Positions 17,419-25,828 of a stretch of DNA of 64,000 nucleotides are shown piece by piece. Each line of letters opens with the position of its first letter. The first letter of the stretch is position 1. The stretch comes from Flavobacteriales bacterium (GTDB lineage: Bacteria > Bacteroidota > Bacteroidia > CAIKAF01), in contig JANWKT010000001.1 in NCBI GenBank assembly GCA_025451235.1, forward strand, positions 124,001-188,000, in the 5' to 3' direction. The notes beneath the pieces were generated by a model. That model made no database searches. It had not been told where the DNA came from and was given only the letters and a program-made list of their open reading frames with translations. The position numbers were made by a program, and so were the translations under genes.

Positions 17419-18393
17419 ATGCTGAAACTTGACAAGATAAAGGCCCCTATACAAGCAGAAATGGATGTGTTTGAGAAAAAATTCAAGCAATCCATGAAAA
17501 GCTCAGCTCCTTTGCTCGATAAAATAACACAGTATATTGTTAAGCGAAAGGGCAAACAAATACGACCCATGTTTGTTTTCTTAAGTGCCCATGTCAGTGG
17601 TCAGGTAACTGATCAAACCTATAGGGCGGGTATATTGATAGAGCTCCTGCATACCGCTACATTGGTACATGACGACGTGGTTGATGACAGCAACGAAAGG
17701 CGTGGTTTTTTCTCCTTGAACGCTATCTGGAAAAATAAAATTTCGGTTTTAGTGGGTGATTTTTTATTAAGCAAGGGCTTATTGTTATCCACTCAAAACG
17801 GTGATTACAGGTTATTGGAAATAGTAACCAATGCAGTAAAATTAATGAGTGAAGGGGAGTTGCTCCAAATTGAAAAAGCACGCCGGCTTGATATTGTGGA
17901 AGAAGTTTATTTCGAGATCATTCGCAGAAAAACAGCATCCCTCATTGCCTCTTGTTGTGCCTGCGGGGCCTGTAGTGCCAATGCCCCTGAAGAAACTGTA
18001 CAGCTCATGGCCGAATTTGGCGAAAAAATAGGGATTGCCTTCCAGATCAAGGATGATCTATTCGATTATCAGCATTCTCATTTAATAGGAAAACCAACAG
18101 GTATTGATATTAAAGAACAAAAAATGACCTTGCCCCTTATCTATGCACTCAACAATACGGACAAGGCTACCAAAAGAACAATTATCCGTATTGTAAAAAA
18201 CAACAACAATGATCCTAAAAAGGTAGAAGAAGTAATTGATTTCGTGAATAAAAGCGGTGGCATCCCCTATGCCACGCAAAAAATGAATGAGTATAAGGAT
18301 TCAGCACTCGATATGCTAAAAGCTTTCCCCGATAATGATTATAAGCAGTCGTTGATCGACCTTGTAAATTTTACAGTGGAAAGAAATCATTAA
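17419..18393 (+). CDS. Polyprenyl diphosphate synthase (trans-isoprenyl type)
   Basis: A 324-residue synthase that extends allylic diphosphates with isopentenyl diphosphate, probably giving a C35-C45 chain for menaquinone side chains. The first Asp-rich motif is HDDVVDDSNERRG (near residue 90), the second is KDDLFDY (near 212), and GKQIRP near residue 48 binds diphosphate. ATG 17419 is chosen because the promoter ends at 17349 and GGAGTAGATTGAGC precedes the start. Chain length cannot be read reliably from sequence. It is monocistronic, followed by the tRNA-Gln promoter. Confidence 0.9.
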   Translation: MLKLDKIKAPIQAEMDVFEKKFKQSMKSSAPLLDKITQYIVKRKGKQIRPMFVFLSAHVSGQVTDQTYRAGILIELLHTATLVHDDVVDDSNERRGFFSLNAIWKNKISVLVGDFLLSKGLLLSTQNGDYRLLEIVTNAVKLMSEGELLQIEKARRLDIVEEVYFEIIRRKTASLIASCCACGACSANAPEETVQLMAEFGEKIGIAFQIKDDLFDYQHSHLIGKPTGIDIKEQKMTLPLIYALNNTDKATKRTIIRIVKNNNNDPKKVEEVIDFVNKSGGIPYATQKMNEYKDSALDMLKAFPDNDYKQSLIDLVNFTVERNH

Positions 18394-18496
18394 AAAGGCT
18401 AAGACCTAGTATTTTTGTCTTTGGTCCTGGATCCTAGGCCTTGCTTAAGGCACGCTATCGCTTCTCCCCCTGCTTGATACGGCTTATTAATAGCAT

Positions 18497-18527
18497 TTTG
18501 GCTAATTTTATAAAATTTCTATCTTTG
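18497..18527 (+). promoter_or_regulatory. Promoter of tRNA-Gln
   Basis: TTTG (18497-18500), 19 bases, then TATCTTTG (18520-18527), an exact match to consensus and spacing. The tRNA begins about 93 bases downstream of the expected start. A hairpin near 18568-18598 (CGGAAGAA/TTCTTCCG arms) lies in the leader that would be trimmed. Confidence 0.7.
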
Positions 18528-18625
18528 CACTCCTAAATGGTTACTGGTAATTAGTAACTGGTAACTCGGAAGAACATAAAAATGTTATTCTTCCGAATTA
18601 CAAACAACCAATTACTATTTACCAA

Positions 18626-18698
18626 TGTCCGATGGTGTAACTGGCAACACGTCTGATTTTGGTTCAGAAGAGTCCAGGTTCGAGCCCTGGTCGGACAA
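18626..18698 (+). tRNA. tRNA-Gln (anticodon TTG)
   Basis: A full cloverleaf can be drawn. The acceptor stem is TGTCCGA (18626-18632) with TCGGACA (18691-18697). The anticodon stem TCTGA/TCAGA encloses the loop TTTTGGT with anticodon TTG. The T-loop has GGTTCGAGCC. The 3' CCA is not encoded (ACAAAA follows). Strongly supported by structure. Confidence 0.97.
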
Positions 18699-18701
18699 CA
18701 A

Positions 18702-18729
18702 AAGGTCTAACGAAAGTTAGGCCTTTTTT
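18702..18729 (+). terminator. Terminator of tRNA-Gln
   Basis: AAGGTCTAAC (18702-18711), a GAAA loop, then GTTAGGCCTT (18716-18725) with one G-U pair, followed by TTTT. A standard intrinsic terminator four bases after the tRNA. Confidence 0.85.
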
Positions 18730-18775
18730 GTTTGAACAGGACGAGAAGCCTGTCCCGAATTTACTTCGGGTAGCT

Positions 18776-18792
18776 CTGGTCGGACAACAAAA
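18776..18792 (+). repeat. Duplicated 3' end of tRNA-Gln
   Basis: CTGGTCGGACAACAAAA at 18776-18792 is an exact copy of 18687-18703, the 3' acceptor arm of tRNA-Gln plus trailing bases. No 5' half accompanies it. This is either the relic of a lost tandem tRNA or an attachment-site-like duplication. Confidence 0.8.
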
Positions 18793-18797
18793 ATCCT

Positions 18798-18828
18798 CAT
18801 CCGCCTTTTGGCGAGATGGGTTTTTTTT
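18798..18828 (+). terminator. Second terminator after the tRNA fragment
   Basis: CATCCGCC (18798-18805), TTTT loop, GGCGAGATG (18810-18818, one bulged A), then GG and eight T. It repeats the layout tRNA end plus terminator seen 90 bases earlier, with a different stem. Confidence 0.7.
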
Positions 18829-18846
18829 GGCCATTTTTTGAATTAA

Positions 18847-18874
18847 AAAAGCCCCCTACTATTAGGGGGCTTTT
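18847..18874. terminator. Bidirectional terminator at the end of the giant secreted-protein gene
   Basis: AAAAGCCCCCTA (18847-18858), CTAT, TAGGGGGCTTTT (18863-18874) form a perfect 12-bp stem with A/T runs on both sides. On the minus strand it begins about 20 bases after the stop of the large gene. Confidence 0.88.
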
Positions 18875-18894
18875 CAATATTAGATGACATCCAA

Positions 18895-21800
18895 TTAATA
18901 TTGGGTGGTAATCACAATTCTATGTGTATATACATCATCATTGCTACGAAGTACGATCAGATAAGTACCAGCTCTTAATGTAGAAAGGTCTATTTCCTGC
19001 AAGAAGGTTTCGGTTACCTGTCCATACACGTAGTTTCTAAGGATCCTTCCTTCGATATCGGTTACCTCCATTCTCAATTCTTTACCCAAAAATCCTTGGA
19101 TATTCATATTTATGATTCCATTGGATGGATTTGGATAATAACTAACAGTCGCAATTGAACCATCTGGATTATTGATACCGGAAGTAAAGTTCACTTGGAT
19201 CGTATCAGAGTCCGAACAACCATTTGCATCCGTTACGGTTACCCAATAGGTACCATTTGTATTCACGTTAATGGTTTGTGTTACTGCTCCTGTGCTCCAG
19301 AGATAAGAACTGAACCCTGCGCCTGCATCCAACATTGCTGGTGGGTTAGGTTGCACAATATTCGGTCCTAAGTTAACCACTGGAAGCGGATTGATCGTTA
19401 CGGTAGCTACATCTGTATCTATAGTGCCACAACCATCTGTTACCGTAAGTGTATAAGACGTTGTAGATGATATCAAACCTGTGGTAATGCTACTTGTGGC
19501 AGCCCCTCCGGGGTTCCATGAGTATCCATATACTCCATTACCACCCGTAACCATAGAACTTAATACAAATCCCGAACCCGGTCCACAATTTGCCGTATCT
19601 GTTACAGTAACATTCATAGGATCCACAATATCAATCAGCACTGAGTCCGTAAGAGAACCGCAACCGTCGGTAACCGTTACTCCTACCATATAATCAAATG
19701 GGATACTTGAAACAAAAGCAGAATCATTGGTACCTAAACCATCACTCCAAAAGAAAGTATAATCACCATAACCACCATTGGCATTAGCCACCAGGGTATC
19801 AGGACCTCCGACACAAGTAAGTGCTGGAGAAGCAAATGGATTTAATGTCAACGGAGCCAATACATGAACATTCAAGGTATCATAATTATAGCAACCCGTA
19901 ATAGAATCCAATGCGGTAAATACATAATCAGTAGTTACAGTAGGCGAAGCATTGGTTGTTAATGAATCAGGATATTGAACGGTCCCTGATGGAGTCCATA
20001 CAGTACCTATGTTTGCTGTTTTCATCAATACAATATTTGGCCTGTCAGACGATATAGCTGTTGCAGTTGGATTTGTACACACTGTTGGAAAGTTATCAGC
20101 TCTAAAATAACTTACTGATGTGAAAGGTGTAGTAGTATGATTCATGGTGACATTCTCGGTATATGCTAACACATCATTGTTATAACATGTTTCAATGATA
20201 ATATTAGAAGTTCCGTCCCAGTTAAATGGAGTGGAGAAGGTATGGGTCATCACACCTACAGATATAATTTCATAGGGAACTGCATATACTGTGGTAAAAG
20301 AGGGTGTCTCAAATGTTGCAGTAAGTGCATTCACGGATGTGGGTGCCATTTTTATGGTAAACCCTAATAGTGAATCCACGGAAAGGTTCATATTGATCAC
20401 CTCCAACTGCATAGCAGTAAAGTCTCCCCCTGTAACTCCCATTGCCGTTAATTCCGATGCAAGGATCAAGATCTGATGTCTGGCACCCTCATACCAGTTT
20501 CCATATACACATGGATAAGTGGTGGTGGTATTTTGTACCGTACCTGTACCGAGAACTACAGAAGATGGTGAAAAAGTAGCATTCAATACTACTGGAACAG
20601 CTCCATTGCAAATGGTATCATCACTAACGGTAGTTGTAAACTGAGGAGCCAATGATACAGCTAACATAAGTGTATCAATATTTGAACATCCTGTTACCGT
20701 ATCCAAAGCATTTACAAAATAAGTTGTTGTTGTTGTAGGGGTAGCGGTAATACTATCTCCAGTTGTTGAACTTAATCCGGCAGCAGGTGTCCAGTTATAG
20801 GTATATCCTGCATTCGGACTGGTAACGGTAAATGTAGAGAAGTTATCAAAACTGGTTCCGGTACAAATACCAGTACCTGAAGATGAAGTAGCAGTAATGG
20901 TTGGAGGAGTGGTTACAGTAGCTATCACTGTGTCTCTGTAAGATGCAGCACAACCCGAAGTATAATGGACAATACCATTGAATACACGAGGTTGATTTAC
21001 CATTCCGGCAAATGCAGTTCCTCCATAACCTTGATAAACCTCCAGGTCAGCGTTCGCGTTATATATGGCACCTAATACAGTTCCATTGGTGTAATTCACT
21101 CCACCGTTATTAAATATTTGGAACGAATAGGTTTGACCAGCAGGAATAGTTACGCTAAACATGATTGGAATAGGAGTTACCAAACCTGTACCCATCTGAG
21201 GCACGCCAGTAGCTGTTCCTAATTGAGTCCACCCAACGTTGGAAAGATGCGATCCAGGAGAAAGTAGAAAATCATTCGGACGATACCATACTTCCCAGTT
21301 TCCAGGGGCAGTAGTACTCGTATGGCCATCAAAGTTAGTAACGGTAATGGTTGTAAGTGCTTTAATGGTAAAACAATTTCCGCTGGAACCATTACCGGCT
21401 GCATAGGTAGTCGTATGTGCACCTGCTGCTGTTCCCGTTGAACTCTCAACATAGAAAGTATCTGTTTGAGTAACGAATGGGGTATAAACAATTCCGGTAT
21501 CCAAAGAAGTACCTCCATTAGGAACGTTGAACCAGTTAAGCAACCCTGATCCGGAAGCATATAAATCTAATAAACCAGGACCACAACGTGAGGTATCATT
21601 ACCGATGGCGGGTAATACATAATTGATGATAACTGTATCAATGGTAGAGCTATGAAGTCCACATGAAGTTGATCGGAAGAAGAGGGTATCAGGCGTTGTA
21701 CTTACATCCGTATATACATATGGATTAGTAGTAGCTGATGGAATATTTGACCAAGCCACCCCATTTTGAGAAATTTCCCATTGGTAGGTACCACCGGTAG

Positions 21801-24800
21801 TTGCTCCTGCATTCGTTAATGTAACAGTTGCTCCTGCACAAATACTTCCCTGATTGGTGGTGGAAGTACCTCCCGCCACCGTTATATTTACAACACCCAT
21901 CGCATCATTAGAATTAATGAAATCCAATGGTGTAGTGGCCGAAGCATTCCATGTATAAGTTCCAAGAGCAGTCATATCATAGTTGGTTCCCACCAACACA
22001 TCCATGGTTCCTCCTCCAGCTAATATTCCTGAGGTAAGCACTACCGTTGGAAATACTACAGGATTAGGACCCGCTACACTTGAGTTAATCGTAACATTGT
22101 TCACTGAAAAGTCGATCGCACTGGTAGTTGCATAATTTTTTAATCTCACAATTACAGAATCTGTTGCACTATGACATTCAGAAGTTCCGGGATTCACCAA
22201 CAATGAAATTCCTATATCTATATTCACCGGGAAAGCATCTACTTCATCCGCTCCAATATCCGGATCGGTACCACCACCATTAACACTACCAATTGGTCCT
22301 GGACGAGTATCACCATCAATATCCACATTGATTCCGGTTACTCCAATTGCACGACTCTCCACAATGGACACCAATGCTCCGTTGATGTGAGGATCTGTTG
22401 CACTCATAAATCCTGGATTTGCAAAGAATGAGTTGGTATCGTTGGCAGAGGCAGATACCCATGCGGATAAATTGGCAACGTTGGCTGCGTTATAGCTACC
22501 AAACATAAATCCGGTTCCATTACCAAAATAAACATTCCTGTCGGATTTAATCGTTGTGTTGTTGTTTAAACTAATGGCATAATGGATTCCAGTAGATGTA
22601 CCATTGCTTCGGAAGTTTGTAATGACATTGGCTTTTAGCGTATCTGTTGCACCTACGGTAGTTCTTCTAAAGCCTATGGTATTGGTCGCTGCACCATTTA
22701 CACCCGTGCCTGCAATTCTAATCGTATTAAATAAAAACCGCGAACTTCCGGTGGTTGATTTGCTCATGCCAATAAATCCATTCGGCGCAGTGATCGATGC
22801 AGCTGTAAGATCCAATCCTAAATCCACAAAATTGTTATAAACCCTCATGTTACCAATCAGGTTATCAATTCCAATAATAGATGCGCCTCCGGTATTTAAG
22901 GGAGCTCCCAAATTAGAAATCTTGTTTTCATAGATCAGGTTATTTGTACCCACGGTAGTAGTGGTACTATATACCAATCCTTGCACAACCACATTCGCTC
23001 CAGATGAGGCCAGGTTATAAATATTGCTAATGATGTTATCTGAAATATTCAATCCGTTTACAGTCCCTGTACGAACAATACCTGCAGCCGAAGAGGTGGT
23101 AGTCGCATTTATTTGAGGAGATAAAGTGGCCAGGTTATTAACGGTATTTCCAATAATAGAGGCTGTACCTGATGAGATTAAAATTCCCCGGATACTTCCC
23201 GTAGTAGATGTACCATTATAATAACTGGTCATATTGGCGATGGTGTTATTGGAAATGGTTCCAACACCTGCACCCCCTGTGATTCTGATTCCTTCAACAA
23301 TTCCAGCTGTTGCAGCTGTCGAAAAATTAGTTCGGATATTGTTATTGATGGTAGTACTTCCGATCAGGTTATTGGAAATCGTGTTGTTAGTTCCTGAGCT
23401 AACACTTATCCCCACAAACGAAGTAGAAACTGTTGGCAAAGTACCATTGAGCTTCAATCCTCCAATCTGATTACCTGTAACGGTATTCACTCCAGTAGCA
23501 GTAACCGTAATGCCCATGGTAAGTCCGCCAGCCGTGCTGGTGGTTACTACGATACTATCACTATTGGTATTGCTCCCGATAATATTATTGGTAATACTAA
23601 AATTGTTGGTTGTGCCGGCAGCCGCAATTCCGCACCAGATTCCCGGAGTCGTTGTGATCCCGGAAGTGGTTGATAAATTGAAGTTTTTTATGGTATTGTT
23701 GGAGATGGTATTCACGGCAAAACTTGTATTCCCGGTTGCGTTGATCACATTCAAACGATTCGCAAAGTTACCGTTCATCGTATAGTTACCTGCCATGGTT
23801 GAGTCGGCTCCTCCAAATTTATTGTTAGAAATTAGATTACCTCCAGATGCAGCCGTCGTTGTTGAAACCAATATGATATTATGTGTATTTCCAACCGTGG
23901 TTGTTCTGGCAGCCGTTTGATAGAATTCATTGTTGGATATATTCCATGCTCGGTTACCAGCACCAATATTGATGGCGTTAGAGGCAGTTCCTGCGGCGAA
24001 CCAATCCTCAAATGTATTGTTATATAACGTCATGTTTACCCAGCTATTCGCCAATACATTTGTTGAGTATATAAATTGACTGGGATTGGTAGCTCCTTCC
24101 GAAAATGCAGAATTATTGATGAACAAATTGGTTTTACCTGCGGTAGTGGCATTGGTTCCTATATTTACTACTCCATTGGTAGTTCCGGTAGTAACCCCAA
24201 CTATATTTACATAGTTAGCCCCTAAGTTATCTCCATCATTGGTAAAGGACATTGCCGAAAAACCGGTTGCTGTATTAGCAATGGTTAATTCCTTGGTCGT
24301 TCCAGCACCACCCGGGCGTCCATCAAATCTAAAATAGGTAGCTCCGTTAAATACGACCGTATTTGAAGTACCATTGGTAATAGATAGATTGGTGGCTCCT
24401 ATTTCCGGTCTCACTGTAATAGAAGTACCTGGTCCTGACCCAACAAATGGAATATTCAAAGGAAAAGTTTCCACAGTGCTCACATAAGCTGCCTGCAATT
24501 CAAAATTACATGGACAAGCCAACCCTTGTAACACGGCATCAGCAATAGCTGCTGTGAGGGATGTATAGGCACCTGTTGGACCAACGGTATAATTTCCGCA
24601 AAGCATTCCACCTAAAGTTGCCTGCGTTCCGCTTAACGGTGGTATACTTGGGATACTTGCTATGGCATATACTTGCCAGTAATACAATGTATTTGAAAAT
24701 AACCCTGTTTGGGGAAGATTATAAGGTGTACCGGTGGTAGCCATTGATGCAGACACAACCGTTCCAGCGAAAGTATAATTGATCCCATCTATCGAACGAT

Positions 24801-25611
24801 ACACCTGAAAACTTGTTTCGTTCGTTGAATTATCAATCCACTCTACCGTCATTCCGGTGGTGGTAACTCCGCTAAAAGTTAAAGTGGTGGGTGCTGCAGG
24901 TGATACAGCTGTCCAGGTATACGTTTGTCCGCTTGTTGGAAGAAGGGTGGTATTTAATTCACAGGTGGCAAAATTAAATGCCCCGGGATTTGAGTTCGCC
25001 CAAGTATTGGGAATAATGGCAGCAACCTCTCTATTATTAAAATCTGCATTAGAGTTTCCCCTAAGACCTACCTCCACAAAATCATCTACACTGGCATCCT
25101 TTACAAAGGTTCCATAAACTACGTCAATAACATTGCTGGTTTCAGATAACCGGATTTGAAAATCCCAATCATCACCTGCATTGCTAAAATAATCCTGATA
25201 GTTGGTCCATTGAACCACCAACGTTCTGTTAGGAGCAGTTCCAATGGTTTCATATCTCAGGTCTCCATTCGCTAATCCCTGTATATCCTGGCTACAAGCA
25301 GCTATGATATTATTGGTTGTACCTGAGCTTATAGCCGTGTAAGAGGATGCAATAGCTGTACCCAACGCAATGAACCCGTTGGATTGCACACTAAATGATG
25401 TGTAGGCAATCCCATTGTACCAAAAAGTAAATCCAATAGGGTTATTAGGGAAGCTGGTATCGTCATTAGTTGGAACCCCTAAAACAGTTCCACCGCTTAT
25501 TGGGGTATAAGCCCCTGCGGATTGGGAGAAAGTATAAGCTGACACCTGTGCATTTATACAGGTGGTAAATAAACTAAGCCCGACTAAAAAAAGTAGAATT
25601 TTGTTTTTCAT
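18895..25611 (-). CDS. Giant T9SS-secreted beta-helix and Ig-like domain protein (2238 aa)
   Basis: A 2238-residue secreted protein from the ATG at 25611; an in-frame TTG at 25617 is less likely. Layout: signal peptide (about 1-22, ending INAQ); an N-terminal beta domain (about 25-235); a fibronectin III-like domain (about 237-330, PTTLTFSGVTTTGMTVEWID); a long right-handed parallel beta-helix (about 340-1120) with many SNNTI/GNT-type rungs, closed by PDIGADEVDAF; several Ig/PKD-like modules (about 1120-2150), each ending with words like TTTYFVNALDTVTGCSNIDT; and a T9SS sorting domain (about 2155-2238, YYPNPSNGIINMNI). It is very rich in Thr, Ser, Gly and Asn and poor in Lys. Likely a cell-surface or released adhesin or polysaccharide-binding protein; no catalytic motif is visible. 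Single-gene unit with its own terminator. Confidence 0.85.
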   Translation of the reverse strand: MKNKILLFLVGLSLFTTCINAQVSAYTFSQSAGAYTPISGGTVLGVPTNDDTSFPNNPIGFTFWYNGIAYTSFSVQSNGFIALGTAIASSYTAISSGTTNNIIAACSQDIQGLANGDLRYETIGTAPNRTLVVQWTNYQDYFSNAGDDWDFQIRLSETSNVIDVVYGTFVKDASVDDFVEVGLRGNSNADFNNREVAAIIPNTWANSNPGAFNFATCELNTTLLPTSGQTYTWTAVSPAAPTTLTFSGVTTTGMTVEWIDNSTNETSFQVYRSIDGINYTFAGTVVSASMATTGTPYNLPQTGLFSNTLYYWQVYAIASIPSIPPLSGTQATLGGMLCGNYTVGPTGAYTSLTAAIADAVLQGLACPCNFELQAAYVSTVETFPLNIPFVGSGPGTSITVRPEIGATNLSITNGTSNTVVFNGATYFRFDGRPGGAGTTKELTIANTATGFSAMSFTNDGDNLGANYVNIVGVTTGTTNGVVNIGTNATTAGKTNLFINNSAFSEGATNPSQFIYSTNVLANSWVNMTLYNNTFEDWFAAGTASNAINIGAGNRAWNISNNEFYQTAARTTTVGNTHNIILVSTTTAASGGNLISNNKFGGADSTMAGNYTMNGNFANRLNVINATGNTSFAVNTISNNTIKNFNLSTTSGITTTPGIWCGIAAAGTTNNFSITNNIIGSNTNSDSIVVTTSTAGGLTMGITVTATGVNTVTGNQIGGLKLNGTLPTVSTSFVGISVSSGTNNTISNNLIGSTTINNNIRTNFSTAATAGIVEGIRITGGAGVGTISNNTIANMTSYYNGTSTTGSIRGILISSGTASIIGNTVNNLATLSPQINATTTSSAAGIVRTGTVNGLNISDNIISNIYNLASSGANVVVQGLVYSTTTTVGTNNLIYENKISNLGAPLNTGGASIIGIDNLIGNMRVYNNFVDLGLDLTAASITAPNGFIGMSKSTTGSSRFLFNTIRIAGTGVNGAATNTIGFRRTTVGATDTLKANVITNFRSNGTSTGIHYAISLNNNTTIKSDRNVYFGNGTGFMFGSYNAANVANLSAWVSASANDTNSFFANPGFMSATDPHINGALVSIVESRAIGVTGINVDIDGDTRPGPIGSVNGGGTDPDIGADEVDAFPVNIDIGISLLVNPGTSECHSATDSVIVRLKNYATTSAIDFSVNNVTINSSVAGPNPVVFPTVVLTSGILAGGGTMDVLVGTNYDMTALGTYTWNASATTPLDFINSNDAMGVVNITVAGGTSTTNQGSICAGATVTLTNAGATTGGTYQWEISQNGVAWSNIPSATTNPYVYTDVSTTPDTLFFRSTSCGLHSSTIDTVIINYVLPAIGNDTSRCGPGLLDLYASGSGLLNWFNVPNGGTSLDTGIVYTPFVTQTDTFYVESSTGTAAGAHTTTYAAGNGSSGNCFTIKALTTITVTNFDGHTSTTAPGNWEVWYRPNDFLLSPGSHLSNVGWTQLGTATGVPQMGTGLVTPIPIMFSVTIPAGQTYSFQIFNNGGVNYTNGTVLGAIYNANADLEVYQGYGGTAFAGMVNQPRVFNGIVHYTSGCAASYRDTVIATVTTPPTITATSSSGTGICTGTSFDNFSTFTVTSPNAGYTYNWTPAAGLSSTTGDSITATPTTTTTYFVNALDTVTGCSNIDTLMLAVSLAPQFTTTVSDDTICNGAVPVVLNATFSPSSVVLGTGTVQNTTTTYPCVYGNWYEGARHQILILASELTAMGVTGGDFTAMQLEVINMNLSVDSLLGFTIKMAPTSVNALTATFETPSFTTVYAVPYEIISVGVMTHTFSTPFNWDGTSNIIIETCYNNDVLAYTENVTMNHTTTPFTSVSYFRADNFPTVCTNPTATAISSDRPNIVLMKTANIGTVWTPSGTVQYPDSLTTNASPTVTTDYVFTALDSITGCYNYDTLNVHVLAPLTLNPFASPALTCVGGPDTLVANANGGYGDYTFFWSDGLGTNDSAFVSSIPFDYMVGVTVTDGCGSLTDSVLIDIVDPMNVTVTDTANCGPGSGFVLSSMVTGGNGVYGYSWNPGGAATSSITTGLISSTTSYTLTVTDGCGTIDTDVATVTINPLPVVNLGPNIVQPNPPAMLDAGAGFSSYLWSTGAVTQTINVNTNGTYWVTVTDANGCSDSDTIQVNFTSGINNPDGSIATVSYYPNPSNGIINMNIQGFLGKELRMEVTDIEGRILRNYVYGQVTETFLQEIDLSTLRAGTYLIVLRSNDDVYTHRIVITTQY

Positions 25612-25828
25612 AATCAAAAAATTTTGGACAAAAAAGATTAAAATAATTTTAAGTATTCATTAAAATAGATGACGAAGGTAGGGAATCATTTGCTTATGAT
25701 AAAGCATTTTAACACCAAAAAATTTATATGATTCATAGTTGTTAAAGAAAGTGACGCGATGTGCAATAAATTGATTATGAGATCATTGATGATAAATCCT
25801 TTCATATCAAGCTAAAATTTGCATATTC

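Noticed and set aside
18776-18792. Attachment site of a present integrated element
   Set aside because: There is no integrase, transposase or foreign gene between the two copies, only 70 bases, so no current element is supported.
18659-18841. An open frame running through tRNA-Gln and the two terminators
   Set aside because: It overlaps structured RNA and terminators and has no coding features.
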